Counted from the first letter of the stretch, positions 33,826-45,588 are shown. The stretch is DNA of 64,000 bases from Drechslerella dactyloides (GCA_020064725.1 JAGTWJ010000008.1:1736001-1800000); one strand, 5' to 3'. A program made the numbers and translations. The notes: a model not told the origin generated them from the letters alone.

Positions 33826-35034
33826 ATCGGTTCGCCGGCAGGCGCAGGCTTATCCTGAGCTTGAGTTTAAGATATGGGGTTTTCCGAGGATCCGTGGAGC
33901 GCGGGACGAGCGAAACCTGGAGCGAGGGCGCGTCATGGGAGGCTTGATGCATGCAAGGGTCAGGCGGCCTGATCGTGATTGCAATTGAGGAAACGTATAT
34001 GACTGCTTGCTTTGAAGACGGTGATGCTACGATCGAGATCGAGCAACTGTGATGAATGTCCGGGCTGCAATGCATTTCGGTTGCCGGAGGATGTAAAATT
34101 TTTAGCTTTGGCATTGGCACTGGCGGGTGAATTGAATTCAGATTAACGTTAAGAGCGGCTGTTAAGGTTGCCCTTCCCGGGCTTCAATTCGGACCTCCTG
34201 CAGAATTTTTACTTCTCTGGATACCTAGGTTCTTATTTTCACAGAACAAAAGTTATTTGGCTTCTCGGGAAATTCGGAATCCTCGCGGTGCCCCTTTTAA
34301 ATTCCATTCCGCTGGCTCGATTCGATTCGTCTCGTCGACGCCGAGGACAGTTGAGCTAGATCGATCTCGACAGTGGATCCAGTCAGCCCCTTTCCGCCTC
34401 GCCGTCGCCCGGCTGTGTCCCCTATACATCGTAGCACTGATCAGGGGCGGGATCCTCGACTCTCCTTTGACTGACGATACATCGCTTCTGCTTCGAGTCG
34501 CTCATTCTCGAGACGGGCTGCATTCCCAGCGTCTGCTCCCAATATCCGCCGTCGAGCTCTCCGTTCCTCGCCAGCTCTCAGCTCATTTCTACTCCTTGTT
34601 TGGCGGCGTGCGCCTTCGCTCTTCGCAATAAGCCTCTTAGCGGCTGCTAATTTGGTGACCTTACTTATTTTTCGCCGTGCCTGCAATTAAAGCTATCCCT
34701 TTCCCTTACGACGACGACAGCAATAATAATAATATCCACCCTCCTTATACTATCATTTATTCGTCGGAGCATTAACACCGCCGTCACGAACGAAGCAAAG
34801 CGCCTGCCGTCTTTGTTCTATTTAACGTTGGCGGACGTGCGGCACCAACGCCTTCCACCTGTCTTCCTCCCCTGACAGACTTCAGATCACCGCCCACGCG
34901 GACGCCAACGTGGGACTTCATCCAAATAGGTCGCCCGCGGTTCCAATCGTTGCATCTCCATCCTTCCATCCTTTCAGTCAAGTTCGTGTCGTGGCTCAAT
35001 CGTCTCGCCAGCGAGTGACGCGGCCCCCGACATC

Positions 35035-36369
35035 ATGGCTCGCCGCGTTAGCATCCTCCTCATCTTCGCCTTCGCCTCCCTTTTCCTCGCCGGCACCTTC
35101 ATCTACCAGGCCCCCAGCCGGCCGACGGGCTTCTCGCCGGTGTCGAGCCGCCCTGTCGAGCAGATACTCGCCGAGAACCGGCCGCTGCGGATAACCCTGC
35201 TCGAGACCGGCGGCTCCCACGATGAGGTCGTCGCCGCCCTCGTCAACTCCTGGGGCAAGATACCGACGGTCGAGCTCACCTTTTTCCAGCGGCTCTCGCG
35301 GTACGGCTCGCACGACATCATGCGCACCTTCGACCTGGCCAATCCGATCCCCAACCCGCGCGCCATGGACGACTTTCGCCGCTGGGACGAGGACCAGCCG
35401 ATCCCGGACATTGTGCTCTCGACCACGTGCGAGTTTGACATCCGCCACTTCAAGTACAACATGACCCAGCTGCTCGAGCACCACCGCACGTACGTCTTCT
35501 GCTTCATCCACCACGCCGACCGCTGGGGGTTCGAGAAGCACCACCTCGAGGAGACGCTGAGCCCCTGGGTGCGTGCCAACCGCGTCGAGTTCATCGCCCT
35601 GAGCCCGCACACGGCCGAGTACCTGCTCGAGAAGAGCCTGAAGAAATGGAAGGTCGTGCGCGAGGAAGGCCACCAGCCGCTCATCCGGCACTTCGTCCCC
35701 GTCTTCCCCGTGCAGCTGCCGCCCATCCCGGACGACGACAACCTGAGCTTCGGCTTGCAAGGTGACTTTGGGCAGGAGCGCCGCGACTACAAGATGGTCT
35801 TCGAGCGGCTCTCCGGCTTCCTCAAGCCGTCCGCGCAGAACGGCGAGGCGACGCACGAAGACGTCGACGAGGAAGCCCACACGCCCGGCGAGGGGGCCAA
35901 GAACATCACGCTGCACCTCGTCGGCCACGGCAAGCACCCGGGCGTGCCGGACGACGTTGTCAACAATGTCGTATTCGACGAAGGGCTCAACTATATCGAC
36001 TTTTACACCATCCTGTCCCGCTGCTTCGCCCTGCTGCCGGCCTTCGCCACGCCGGAGTACCTCGACCGCAAGGCGTCGTCGACCGTCCCCGCGAGCTTGA
36101 TCGCGGGCACGCCGCTGGTCGCCACGAAGGCCATCGTCGAAAAGTACGCGTACCTGGAGGAGGACGCCGTGTGGCTGCAGTCGGACACGGAGACGGACTT
36201 TGACGTCATCGGCCGCGTGCTGAAGCTCAGCAACGACGAGCGCAAGGCCAAGGCGGCCAAGGTGCGGCAGCTGCGGCAGAAGTACATTGACCTGAACATC
36301 CAGCTGGCGCGGAAGTGGACGCTGGAAGCGTTCGCGAAAATCGGCATCCCGACGCACGTCAGCGCGTGA
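35035..36369 (+). CDS. Type II membrane glycosyltransferase-like protein
   Basis: A single exon of 444 residues with very GC-rich codon use. A short basic N-terminus (MARR) precedes one signal-anchor (about 5-25, LLIFAFASLFLAGTFIY), as in Golgi type II enzymes. The lumenal part has two Rossmann-like halves. The first includes RITLLETGGSHDEVVAALV and later IALSPHTAEYLLE. The second includes ITLHLVGHGKHPG, FATPEYLDRKASSTVPASLIAGTPLVATKA and a helical end. The E/S...P.SLI.GTP.VA block resembles the sugar-nucleotide site of GT-B enzymes. Two N-glycosylation sequons (NMT, NIT) are present. I infer a Golgi or ER glycosyltransferase, family not fixed. It lies near RFT1 and OST1. Confidence 0.7.
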   Translation: MARRVSILLIFAFASLFLAGTFIYQAPSRPTGFSPVSSRPVEQILAENRPLRITLLETGGSHDEVVAALVNSWGKIPTVELTFFQRLSRYGSHDIMRTFDLANPIPNPRAMDDFRRWDEDQPIPDIVLSTTCEFDIRHFKYNMTQLLEHHRTYVFCFIHHADRWGFEKHHLEETLSPWVRANRVEFIALSPHTAEYLLEKSLKKWKVVREEGHQPLIRHFVPVFPVQLPPIPDDDNLSFGLQGDFGQERRDYKMVFERLSGFLKPSAQNGEATHEDVDEEAHTPGEGAKNITLHLVGHGKHPGVPDDVVNNVVFDEGLNYIDFYTILSRCFALLPAFATPEYLDRKASSTVPASLIAGTPLVATKAIVEKYAYLEEDAVWLQSDTETDFDVIGRVLKLSNDERKAKAAKVRQLRQKYIDLNIQLARKWTLEAFAKIGIPTHVSA

Positions 36370-37228
36370 TCGAACGGTTTGTACTACTTGTCTGGAGCCT
36401 CGAGGGTAGTGGTGGGGGTTGGTTGGTCGGTTGCATATACGGAGCCAGCGGTGTGGTTTTTCTTGCTTGAAGCTTCCTTCCAACTTACGATGCCTTTTGC
36501 GAATATCGATATATAACGGGTTATTACTAGAGGAACGAAAGCGATAACAATTTGCTACTACTATTTACGTTGCCGACTTCGCTTCTTTCTCAATTCTTCC
36601 TTCTTATCACTTTTATTCGTTTATTCTTATCTTTTATTATTGTTGTTATTATTCTGTACCTTCTCTGGGTTTTGCGAATTATGCATGCATGTATAGATGT
36701 CGTGGCGCTATTTCTGACAATAGGAAAAGAAGACAGCAAAGTTACTCTGAGTTCTGAATTCTCGATCGTCCGTCCGTCTTTGGCAATTGTATAGGGGTGT
36801 GGTCGACGCGTGCGCTTTACCCTTCTCTCGAGCTGGTCTGTTTCGTGCAACCTCTTCTTTCATACACGCTGGTGGGAGGCTTACCCTTACCTTCCGCCTT
36901 TTCTTCTCTTCTTTCCCGTTCTTTCGTTAGTTTCCTTTCTCTCTCTTTAGTATAAGTACTCGAGATTGCGAGATAATGTCTATCCGTTCTATTTTGGGAC
37001 GATAGTTTTGGTGTATATACATACTTAGTTTCCTCCTGTAGTTCGACTTGATAATATGCATTATAATACTATATTAGTCTTACGTGCACTAGTAGCTACC
37101 GTATTCTGAACTAGTGGGGTACGGAGAAATCATCAGTATATTATACTATTATTCGACAGTGTTTACCACATCTAGAAACAGCCTCTAGGGACAGCGCCTG
37201 TATACGTGCGGTTAAATATTCAACGCAG
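36370..37228. other. Convergent intergenic region
   Basis: The 3' side of both the glycosyltransferase-like gene and the HAD gene. T- and A-rich with an ATGCATGCATG palindrome near 36681. No gene seen. Confidence 0.65.
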
Positions 37229-38072
37229 CTATACCCTTTCACCAGTAATCTCAAGATGCACGCCGTCCTCACCGCTCTTCACGGCCCTAACGCAGCTTAA
37301 ATCCTTCACAATCCAATCCGCACCGGCCTCGACCGCCTGCTCGCGCGAATGCGTCGTCAGCAGCGCGATAACGGTACACCCCGCCGCTTTACCCGCGCGG
37401 ATACCAGCGGGCGCATCCTCGAGCACGACCACTTTTCCCGCCTGCAGCGTCGCCAACCCTTCGTCCGTCGCGGGTACGCCGAAGACCTTTGCTAGACCCA
37501 GACGGTAGCATTCCGGGTCCGGTTTGCCGTTCGTGACGTCGTCGGCGGTGACGAGGTGCGATGGTAACGGTAAGTCCATTGCCGCCATCCAGCTGCCGAC
37601 GAGGACGGAGGTGCCCGAGGTTACGATTGCCCAGGGTGCGTGGCTGGCGGTTAGGGTGTTGATTAGCGCGGCGGAGCCCGGGAGGACGGTGGCGTCTGCG
37701 GCGTAGAGTTTCGGGATGAGGGATTCGACGTGGCGGACGTAGGTTTCGTTTGCGAGGTGCGGGGCGTGGAGGCGCAAAATGTCGATTGTGCGGCGGCCGT
37801 GGGAGGTGGAGAGGATTGACTCTGGGGTAATCTGGAGCTCGTTTGCGATGCGGGTCCAGTGGTGGACGACGGCGGCTGTGGAGTCGAAGATTGTTCTATT
37901 GTAGTAAAGTTAGTGGGGACTGAAGGATTATTGTATGAGGTGGGGTATGGTGTGTGTACCCGTCCATGTCGGAGAGGATGGCGGTGAAGTGCTCTGTAGC
38001 TGTGACGGTCTTAGCCCCTTCGGACGGCGCAGACGCCATGGCGGCGCCGGAATCGATGCTCTCAGCTACCAT
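37229..38072 (-). CDS. HAD-family phosphatase (Gpp/Dog type)
   Basis: Two exons (37960-38072 and 37229-37895; donor GTACAC, branch ACTAACT, acceptor AATAG) encode 259 residues, close to the usual 240-260 of yeast Gpp/Dog enzymes. Motif I DMDGTIFDS is completed across the splice, with the two catalytic aspartates. Motif II is VTSGTS, the motif III lysine is in NGKPDPE, and motif IV is VVLEDAPAGI. The cap domain lies between motifs I and II. Such enzymes dephosphorylate small sugar or polyol phosphates (glycerol-1-phosphate or 2-deoxyglucose-6-phosphate) in the cytosol; substrate is not decidable here. The ATG at 38072 is chosen; a second ATG at 38039 is possible. It is divergent from RFT1 with about 310 bases between start codons. 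Confidence 0.85.
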
Positions 38073-38382
38073 ATCAATGTCTAATTGAGCTTGAGGTGGA
38101 ATAGCAGTATGGTATGGTGTAAGCTGCGGAGTCGTCAGGTAATCAGGGCACGGCAAGGTGGAAGAGCGGAGGGAAGCGGTGATGCGCCATCGTGAAGGAC
38201 GGATGGACGTTGGTGGTGTTTATGAGAGCTGCAGGCAGCCCGCAGCCGAGCTCTCGCGAATAAGCTTCGCGCTCGCTCGGCGGCGTGTCGGCGGCGCGTC
38301 GGCAGCACTTCGGAGCCCCGGAGAAACTCCACTCTTACCAATCAACCACCAACCGACATCCCTCGACGACGACGACGGCAGC
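38073..38382. promoter_or_regulatory. Bidirectional promoter HAD phosphatase / RFT1
   Basis: 310 bases separate the two divergent start codons. GC-rich with CGGCGGCGTGTCGGCGGCG-like runs near 38278. The plus-strand frame is open upstream of the RFT1 ATG but lacks similarity, so it is treated as leader. Confidence 0.5.
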
Positions 38383-40337
38383 ATGCCGTCCAAAGACAAT
38401 GGCGGAACCCCGCGGCCGGCCACGACGTCGACGTCGACATCCCTGCTCAATGCGTCCGCTGCGGGTGCCGCCTTTCTGGTGCTCGTGCAGGTGCTCTCGC
38501 GGCTGGTCACGTTCGTGATGAACCAGCTGCTCATACGGTACCTGTCGCCGGCGGTGCTCGGACATGCGGCGCAGCTGGAGTTGTACATGATGACCGTCCT
38601 CTTCTTCGCGCGGGAGAGCCTCCGCATGGCGCTGCAGCGGCAGGCCGAGACCACCGCTCCCACCCCTACAACCACAACCGCAACTGAACCCGGGAAGAGT
38701 CCGACGGCGGATGGCGGTAGGATTGTGGAGGGCACGGCGCGAGGACAGGCGCAGACGGTCGTGAATCTGAGCTACCTCGCCGTACCAATGGGCTTCGCCG
38801 TCGTCTCCGGCATCCACGTCCTGCAAACCGCATACGCAGCGCTGCAGCCGCACCCGGCCGATGACGGCGGCCGTACGGCAATCTACTTTCGTCTATCGCT
38901 GGGCGTCTACGCTGTCGCGTCGCTGCTAGAGCTGCTCTCCGAGCCTGGTTTCGCCGTCGCGCAGCAGCGGCTGCTGTACAGTCTCCGCGCGGGATGCGAG
39001 TCGGCGGCGGTAATCGCCAATTGCGCCGTTACTCTCGCCGTGACGGTTCTAGCAGCACGGTATACCGGGCGTGAAGGCGGACTCGAGGCCCTGCCGTTTG
39101 CGGTGGGGCAGGTTGCGTTCGCGGGGTGCTTGGTGGGCGGGTATATGGTGCGGTTGAGGGGTGTCGCCGTGGCGGAGGGGTTCAGCCTCCTGCCGCGGCG
39201 AATCTACTCTCGGTATGAAGTACCCTGTTGATGTGATTACGAGGTGTATTTTGTATTGTGGCGGCTAATGGGTAATTAGGGCAGGGTCGGGGTATTATTT
39301 ACATGCGCCAACGATGACACTGGCCGGCACGATGTGGTTCCAATCCGTCGTGAAGCACCTGCTAACGCAGGGCGACGCCATCCTCGTCGCGTGGTTCGCG
39401 ACAACGTACGACCAGGGCATCTACGCACTCGCCGCGAACTACGGATCACTGATCGCGCGGTTGCTATTCAAACCGATCGAGGAGACGAGTCGCAACTTAT
39501 TATCAAAGCTGCTCACAACCGACGCCACCAATAATGCAAATACCAAGCAGGAGGCGAAGAAGGACGAACGGGGTGGAGAGAAAGAGGAAGAGAAGATCGT
39601 AACGCCAAAGAGGGAGAATATAGACGAGGCGCTAACGATACTCCACCTCATCCTCCGCTTCTACGCCATCCTATCAACGGTAATAGCAACGCTCGGCCCA
39701 TCGCTAGCGCCCCTCGCGCTGCGCAAGGTCGCCGGCGCCCGCTGGGCGGATTCGCCGGCATCGCACACGCTGAGCAACTACTGCTACTACATCCCCTTGC
39801 TGGCCGTAAACGGGATAACGGAGGCCTTCGTGCAGAGCGTTGCGACGGCAGCGCAGTTGAGACGGCAGAGCGGGTGGATGGTTGTGTTTTCGGTCGTGTT
39901 TGCGGGTGCGAGTTGGGGGTTTGTGAGCGGGTTGGGGATGGGTGCTGATGGGCTCGTGTGGGCGAATTGCGTCAATATGGCGATGCGGATTGTGTGGAGC
40001 GTCGTTTTCATCAATGGGTATTTTGAGAATATCGGTGGTAGCAAGGGGGTGGAGTGGGGGAGGGCGATGCCAGGGTGGTTGTTGATGGGGGTCGGGGCTG
40101 GTGCTGCGGCGGTGGCGAGGGCGGTGGTGAGTGAGAGGGGGACGTTGGGGGATTATGTGAGGGGAGCCGGGTTGGCGGCTGTCGTGGGCGTTGTCTGGTG
40201 AGTTTATATTCCGGTCTATATGTCTTGATCGTTGCATTGATGATGGTGGAGATGCTGACTTTGGGTGTAGTTTGTATTCGGAACGGCGGTTCTTTTTGGA
40301 GTGCTATCGGCTATTCAAGACGGCGAGACAGCGGTAG
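38383..40337 (+). CDS. RFT1: Rft1-type lipid-linked oligosaccharide translocation protein
   Basis: Three exons (38383-39212, 39280-40197, 40271-40337) encode 604 residues; splice sites are GTATGA/TTAG and GTGAGT/GTAG. It is a polytopic membrane protein. The N-terminal block AAFLVLVQVLSRLVTFVMNQLLIRYLSP followed by QLELYMMTVLFFARES is diagnostic for Rft1, as is AGTMWFQSVVKHLLTQGDAIL after the first intron. Rft1 sits in the ER membrane and is needed for moving Man5GlcNAc2-PP-dolichol to the lumen in N-glycosylation. The cytosolic loop (about residues 90-115) is Thr/Pro-rich, and another loop (about 385-410) is Lys/Glu-rich; both are longer than usual. The ATG at 38383 was chosen by fit to the family start. 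Confidence 0.92.
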
Positions 40338-40866
40338 GATATTTACTGCGAACTAGAATTGTTACCTACTAGCATATATGGTATCATGGATTGCATTTAT
40401 GTAGCAGGGTATCCATATCGATGTGGGCGGATCATTAGAATAGATTTATAGAATTCACAGTCATCTACGATTTTAAATATGGAAAGGCATGCTTGATATG
40501 TACCTTTTTTATTTGGCTGATATTTGTGAAGATGTAATTACATGAACGGTAGATTTTGCTCAAGGAGAAAACATATATAAGACTGATAAAACTCCAGTAG
40601 TTGCAACCAAAGGGTATAAGGAGCGAAAGAAGTGACTGGTAAGGAACGACTCTAACCCATTCAGTCTCAGATCATCAGTCTCAGATCAGATCAGATCAAT
40701 TTTTTTGTTTGAGATGACTCGAAGGAATGAGAGAAAGACGAGAACGAAAACGAACAAGGTTGTTGTTTGCTAAGATTAAAATATTAGTGGTCCAGTCTGC
40801 ACTCCGTTCAAACTTTTGACATCGCCTCTTGCAATTAATCGGTTCGGTGGTATCGTTGAGTATAAT
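40338..40866. other. Convergent intergenic region RFT1 / Hsp20
   Basis: AT-rich 3' sequences. It includes a short TCAGATCA repeat near 40663-40700 (TCTCAGATCA repeated, then AGATCAGATC). No gene. Confidence 0.65.
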
Positions 40867-41439
40867 TTACTCGATGGTGATTTTGCGGGGCCCGTCGGGG
40901 CCGGTCTTCTTGGGGACGGTGATGCTGAGAATGCCGTCCTTCAAGGACGCCTTGACGGCTTCATGGTCGACGCTCTGCGGGAAGCTGAACGCGCGCTGGA
41001 ACTCGCCAACGTACCGTTCGCGCACCCAGTACTTCTCCCCAGAAGCGTTGCTCGACTCGCCCGCCTCCTCTCCACCGGCCGCCTGGACCTCCCTCTTTTC
41101 CGCACCGGGGGTAGCGGCTTCAGATTGTGGTTTTCCAGACTCACTGGACCGTTCGATGTGGCCCTTGACGACGAGGGTGTTGTCGTCGACAAAGCTGAGG
41201 TCGAGGGCGGACTTGTCGGTGATGCCGGGGAGGTCGCCGTCGAGGACGTAGGAGTCCTTTGTCTCCTTGACGTCGAAGGACGGGGTGAAAGTGGAGGGGA
41301 AGCTCATGTTTGAGCGGAAGAGGGAGGAGGGGTGGCCGCTGTGGTGGTGGCCGCTGCCGTTGGAGGAGGCTTCGAGGTCTTCGAAGAGGCGGACCCAGGG
41401 GCGGATGTCGCGGGACATCATGCGCGGAAAGGAGAGCAT
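40867..41439 (-). CDS. Small heat-shock protein (Hsp20/alpha-crystallin family)
   Basis: A single exon of 190 residues. The N-terminal arm (MLSFPRMMSRDIRPWVRLFEDLE) is followed by the alpha-crystallin domain from about residue 50: FTPSFDVKETKDSYVLDGDLPGI, LSFVDDNTLVVKGH, then GEFQRAFSFPQSVD and the end LKDGILSITVPK. Within the domain a Ser/Glu/Gly-rich insert (about 96-135) separates the strands, as in the fungal hsp30-like group. It is an ATP-independent chaperone that holds unfolding proteins, probably cytosolic. The promoter has a TATA box and arrays of heat-shock elements, so heat induction is expected. Confidence 0.92.
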   Translation of the reverse strand: MLSFPRMMSRDIRPWVRLFEDLEASSNGSGHHHSGHPSSLFRSNMSFPSTFTPSFDVKETKDSYVLDGDLPGITDKSALDLSFVDDNTLVVKGHIERSSESGKPQSEAATPGAEKREVQAAGGEEAGESSNASGEKYWVRERYVGEFQRAFSFPQSVDHEAVKASLKDGILSITVPKKTGPDGPRKITIE

Positions 41440-41525
41440 TTTGCCTTGTTTATTTATTTGAGTATGACTTTTTAAGAAAGATGGTCTGATTGAGAGATGT
41501 GATTGATATCAATTGATTGAGAGAG

Positions 41526-41533
41526 CTTTTATA
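41526..41533 (-). promoter_or_regulatory. TATA box of the Hsp20 gene
   Basis: TATAAAAG on the minus strand, about 90 bases upstream of the ATG at 41439, is well placed for a heat-inducible promoter. Confidence 0.65.
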
Positions 41534-41733
41534 GAGCGGGATTCAATTGGAATTGAGTGTTCGAGTGATTGTAGAGTGATTGATTGCTCGAGTTCTGTCT
41601 GCTGATGCTGTCTGCTGATGGGAGAGGGAGAAGATGGAGGATTGGAGGGGGTATATATACACGTTTGGAACCTGAAGTCCGCCATAGTTTGCGATATCTG
41701 CGATGCTGGGAATACGTCAATGCGAAGATGGGA

Positions 41734-41830
41734 GAATGTTGGTGAAGGTTCGACGGTGTTCTGCGAGAGCGCTCGGCTGCGTTGCCGAATGGCGGCGGAT
41801 GTTGCGGGAACGTTGCAGAACGTTCGAGAC
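41734..41830 (-). promoter_or_regulatory. Heat-shock element arrays upstream of Hsp20
   Basis: At 41734-41751 the plus strand reads GAAtgTTggtGAAggTTC, and at 41808-41830 GAAcgTTgcaGAAcgTTC then gaGAC. Both are tandem alternating GAA/TTC units of the Hsf1 binding type. They lie 300-390 bases upstream of the start codon. A further single GAAtgTT unit follows near 41866. Confidence 0.6.
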
Positions 41831-42902
41831 GGTCTTGGCGTGGAACCGGGTTTAGACGTCTCGCAGAATGTTGGATTGGCCGTGCAGGTATCGGGTGGAT
41901 GTCACGTTGCGATTGCATGGAAGTCATGTTATCTTCTCGTGCTCGCGGATGCAGGCGGAAGACGATTTGACTGTTGGTTCGATTGCGGGTATGATGGATG
42001 TCTGTGCTGCGGTACATGCATCTACATGTTGTATCCTTGCGTACAGGTACCGGTGGTGCGGTAGATGTATATTGTCCAGAGCTCCCAGTAAGCGACGAGC
42101 AACTGCTTAGACCAGCACCTTTCCCTAATGCTAATTGTCTGTGGGGTTTACTCGATGCAATGACGGTGAGTCGTGATGTTGGTGATGCTGTGGCGGTGCC
42201 GCGATGTGTGGCTGGTGAACTGTTGTGATATCTCCAAACACCCAATCATACGTATATGGTAGACGGGATACAGAAGGCACGTTCACAGCTGCTGGTTCAT
42301 TCTGCACATGTTCGTCCAAGACGGAGAGCAATCCAAGTCCGAAGACCCGAGTTTCCGCCTGCGTCTGCGTACTGGGAATAATACCCCGCGCGGCTGTCGC
42401 AGCGGTGACGTCGTGTGCGGTCCCCCACATGCGTCCCGTGAATGCTGGAAATTTCGACATCCCGAGAAATTTGCCCGAGCGACGTGAGTTCACCCGCACA
42501 ACGTGCGCGGTCTGCACGCTATCAGGCCGCGAGTCCGAGACTGTAGAATCATCCTTCGTGCACGTCTAGGACAGGGCATCGTCAGAAGCAAGGCTGTACA
42601 ATATTAGCGACATCGTGTTGAAGACGCTTCACGAGCCGGCGTCCGGTCTCGAGAGTTCGACGTCAACATGCCGAGTAATGCGCAACCGCATCGTGCATTC
42701 CGATATATTCGGACAGAACAGGCTGCAGCTGCCCTGCATCGCAGCTGCATCCCTAAAACACGGCTTCCTTCGTGGTGATATCTTTTTTGATGAATCCGGC
42801 TGGTGATGTCGCGCAGCCTTGGCGTGTTTTGGCCCGTTGTTTTGATTCTGCCTGCTCCGCGCCCAATCATCCTCCTCGACCTCCTCCTCCCCACCAACGT
42901 TA

Positions 42903-42928
42903 ACACCACCACCACCACCACCACCACC
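42903..42928. repeat. CAC/ACC trinucleotide microsatellite
   Basis: About eight tandem ACC units in the leader upstream of SRC1. Confidence 0.85.
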
Positions 42929-43242
42929 TTCTCGCGTCCACCCCCTCGTCATCGCCACGCTTCGAGCCTCTTCTGCCCCATCTCGCCATCCTATTCGCTC
43001 GCCATCTTTCCCCCCGGTCCCATCCCATCAGCCACCCGAGCCGTTGCTTGCCCTTTGTTTACGTCGACGCCGTTGCCAGGCTGTCCTGAGCTCTCCGTCG
43101 CGCGCCGACGAATCTTCACCCGCTAGAAGCTGTCGCTCTCGACTGCCTTATAAGTCTTCTGCTTCACCGGTCCGCCATCTACGGGATCGCACACATAAAA
43201 GTACACCTATCTGACTGCAGCTGACAATCCGACGACGACGAC

Positions 43243-45588
43243 ATGGAGGACGACGAGTACTACTATCTCCAGCCGGGCTTCGACGCCAACGGCCTGACCA
43301 TGCCCCAGATCCGCAGCATCCTCCTCAAGCACAACATCGAATACCCCAGCGCCGTGAAGAAAGCGAAGCTGGTCGAGATCTTCGAGACCGCGCTCGTCCC
43401 GCAGGCGGCCACAATCCTCAAGCAGCAGAGTAAAGTCAAGGCTTCGGCGCGGGGCATCGTCAACGCCGAGGACTACGGCACCATAGGCGAGCCTGAAATC
43501 ACCCCCACGCCCCGCAAGCGAGCCTCCCGCCGGACCGCTAGCTCCGTCGTCAGCTCTGTCGTCACGGACGATGACGGCACCACCGGCGACGAGGAGGTCG
43601 TCTCCTCGATGAGACGCGCCTCTCGACGGGCCACCACGCCCAAGAAGCGGAACGCCTCACCCGTCAAGCGGGGCCGAAAGTCCTCCGTGAGACCCGAGAC
43701 TACCGACGACGAGGCAGCACCTGCGGCCGTGGAGGAAACCCCAAAGCCGAGAAGAGGCCGGAAGAGCCTGGCCGCGAAGACGCCGGAGCCGCAGCCCGTC
43801 AGAGAACCTACTCCCAAGCTGCCGACCCCAGAGCCTCCCACGCCGGAACCCGTTGAAGTCGCCCGAGACGAGCCCGCGTTCTCGAGCGAAAACCCCTTCC
43901 AGATGGGGTCCTCGCCACAGTATCATGCGCCGGTCGACAAGGACAGGCGGAGGAGCATGCCGAACAAGGATACGCCGCGCAAGGTCGAGGGCTCGCGCAG
44001 ACGGACGGAGGGCGTCCCATCTGTCCGAAAGTCCCCAGACCTGGGCGATATCCCCGCCGGCCGGTCACCCACGCCCACCAAGCGAGTCTCGATGTCGAGA
44101 TTCGCCTCCCTCACCCCGGACCGCAAGATCAGCGCCGCCCACGAGGAGCTCGACCGCCAGAACGCCGACATGCACCGACGCATCTTCCGGGAGGAAAGCG
44201 ACGACTACGTCAAGGAGGAGGAAGACGACGGCGATCTGTCGCTCGACCCCGGCGAGGAGTTCACCCCGGAGGAGCAATTGGAGGTCGAACTCGAAGACGA
44301 GAACGCGAACGCGGTCACAAAAATCGCGCGGCGGAGAGGAGGGTCGTCTGGTGTGGGGGCTGCGTCCATCAAGTTCCTGTACACCTTGATCTTTGTCGCG
44401 ATCGTAGCCTACGGCGCCTGGTGGCGGAAAGAAAAGCTCGAGGTCGGCTACTGCGGCATCGGGAAACCGTCGTCGCTCAAGAACGCGGATTTCCCAGACT
44501 GGATCAACAATCTCAGCCCGCAATGCGAACCCTGCCCACCGCACGCGATCTGCCGCGAGAATCTGGGCACCGACTGCTACACCGACTACGTTCTCGTCCC
44601 GCATCCGTTCTCCTTCTGGGGCATGCTCCCCTTCGCGCCGACCTGCCAGCCGGACTCCGAGAAGATCCGCCGCGTGTCCGTCCTCTCCGACGCTGTCATC
44701 AAGCGACTGCGGGACCGCGCCGCCGCAATCGAATGCGGGACGGTCAGAGTTGGAAAGGACGAAGAGAAGGGCCTCCTCGAAAACGACATCAAGCAGGCGC
44801 TCTACGCTATGAAATCGCCGACGCTGTCCGACGCCCAGTTCACCGAGCTGTGGGATAACGCGGTGCAAGAACTCGAGCGAAAGGACGAAGTCATCACAAC
44901 CATGACCACGTAAGTTCACCTTATATACCCCTAACCAATATTCATATCTAACGGGTATTGCAGCGGCGGCGACCGATGCTTCGAATCCACCAACCTCTCC
45001 AACGTACCCCTCACCTGCTCCCTGCGCAAGAACGCCCTCTCCTTCCTCTTCCGCTGGAAACTCGAGCTCATCGGTGCGCTCTCCCTCCTCTTCGCCGCCT
45101 TCAAAATCCGCGAGACAATGCACCGCCGAAAAGTCTACTCCCGCCAAGTCACGCGTCTCGTCGGCGTTGTCCTCCGCCGCCTCGCGCAGCAGCAGCGGGC
45201 GTACTACAATGACAAGACGGCCGACATCGCCTACATGCCCGTCAACCAGCTGCGGGACATGATGCTGTCGAACGAATTCGACCCGGAGAAGCGGCAGCAG
45301 CTGTGGGCGGGCGTGAGCAAGGTCGTCGAGCTGAACAGCAACGTGCGGACGACGAGCGTGGAGCATATGGGCGAGATCATGCGGTGTTGGACGTGGATTG
45401 GCAGTAGTGCGCTGCTGGGTGATGGTGCCGATATGTATGCTGGTGCTGATGTCGGCGGTGAGGGTGAGGAGGGTGAGAGTCAGCAGGATGAAAAGGATCT
45501 GCAGAGCATCATGGGTGATGGTGCCGGGAAGCGGAAGAAGGAGCTTGTGAACTCGCGGGAGGATCTGGCGCCGCGGATTCTGTATTGA
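43243..45588 (+). CDS. SRC1: Inner nuclear membrane protein Src1/Heh1 (HeH + MSC domains)
   Basis: Two exons (43243-44909 and 44964-45588; donor GTAAGT, branch TCTAACG, acceptor TGCAG) encode 763 residues. The N-terminal helix-extension-helix DNA-associated fold is at about residues 13-52 (LTMPQIRSILLKHNIEYP, KKAKLVEIFE). A long basic Ser/Pro-rich nucleoplasmic region follows with KR clusters (RKRASRR, PKKRNASPVKRGRK) that can serve as nuclear localisation signals. Membrane span one is at about 376-395 (FLYTLIFVAIVAYGAWW). A Cys-containing lumenal segment follows (CEPCPPHAIC). Span two is at about 585-604, and the Man1-Src1 C-terminal domain is after it. The family tethers chromatin, rDNA and nuclear pores at the inner nuclear envelope. 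A final acidic tail (about 700-740) is low-complexity. Confidence 0.93.

Larger units (their letters stand above)
32554..35034. other. Long intergenic interval with simple repeats
   Basis: Holds ATATC-type simple repeats at 32690-32750, several TGCATGC palindromes (near 32597, 32834, 33505, 33662, 33947), an ACGC run at 33641-33660 and a cluster of TTACCTACC-like motifs at 33256-33825. The last 900 bases are the C/T-rich promoter and leader of the glycosyltransferase-like gene. No ORF in the stretch shows domain or splice evidence. Confidence 0.65.
41440..43242. other. Divergent intergenic region Hsp20 / SRC1
   Basis: The left part is the Hsp20 promoter (TATA box and heat-shock elements listed separately). 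The right part is the C-rich leader of SRC1 with a CAC microsatellite at 42903-42928. No ORF between them has an ATG start plus domain support. Confidence 0.6.

Noticed and set aside
35103..36483. Very long antisense frames (495 and 212 codons) opposite the glycosyltransferase-like gene
   Set aside because: Mirror frames caused by the strong GC bias at third codon positions of the real gene. Val/Leu/Arg/Asp-rich with no family.
44065..45366. 433-codon antisense frame opposite SRC1
   Set aside because: A GC-bias shadow of the SRC1 coding strand.
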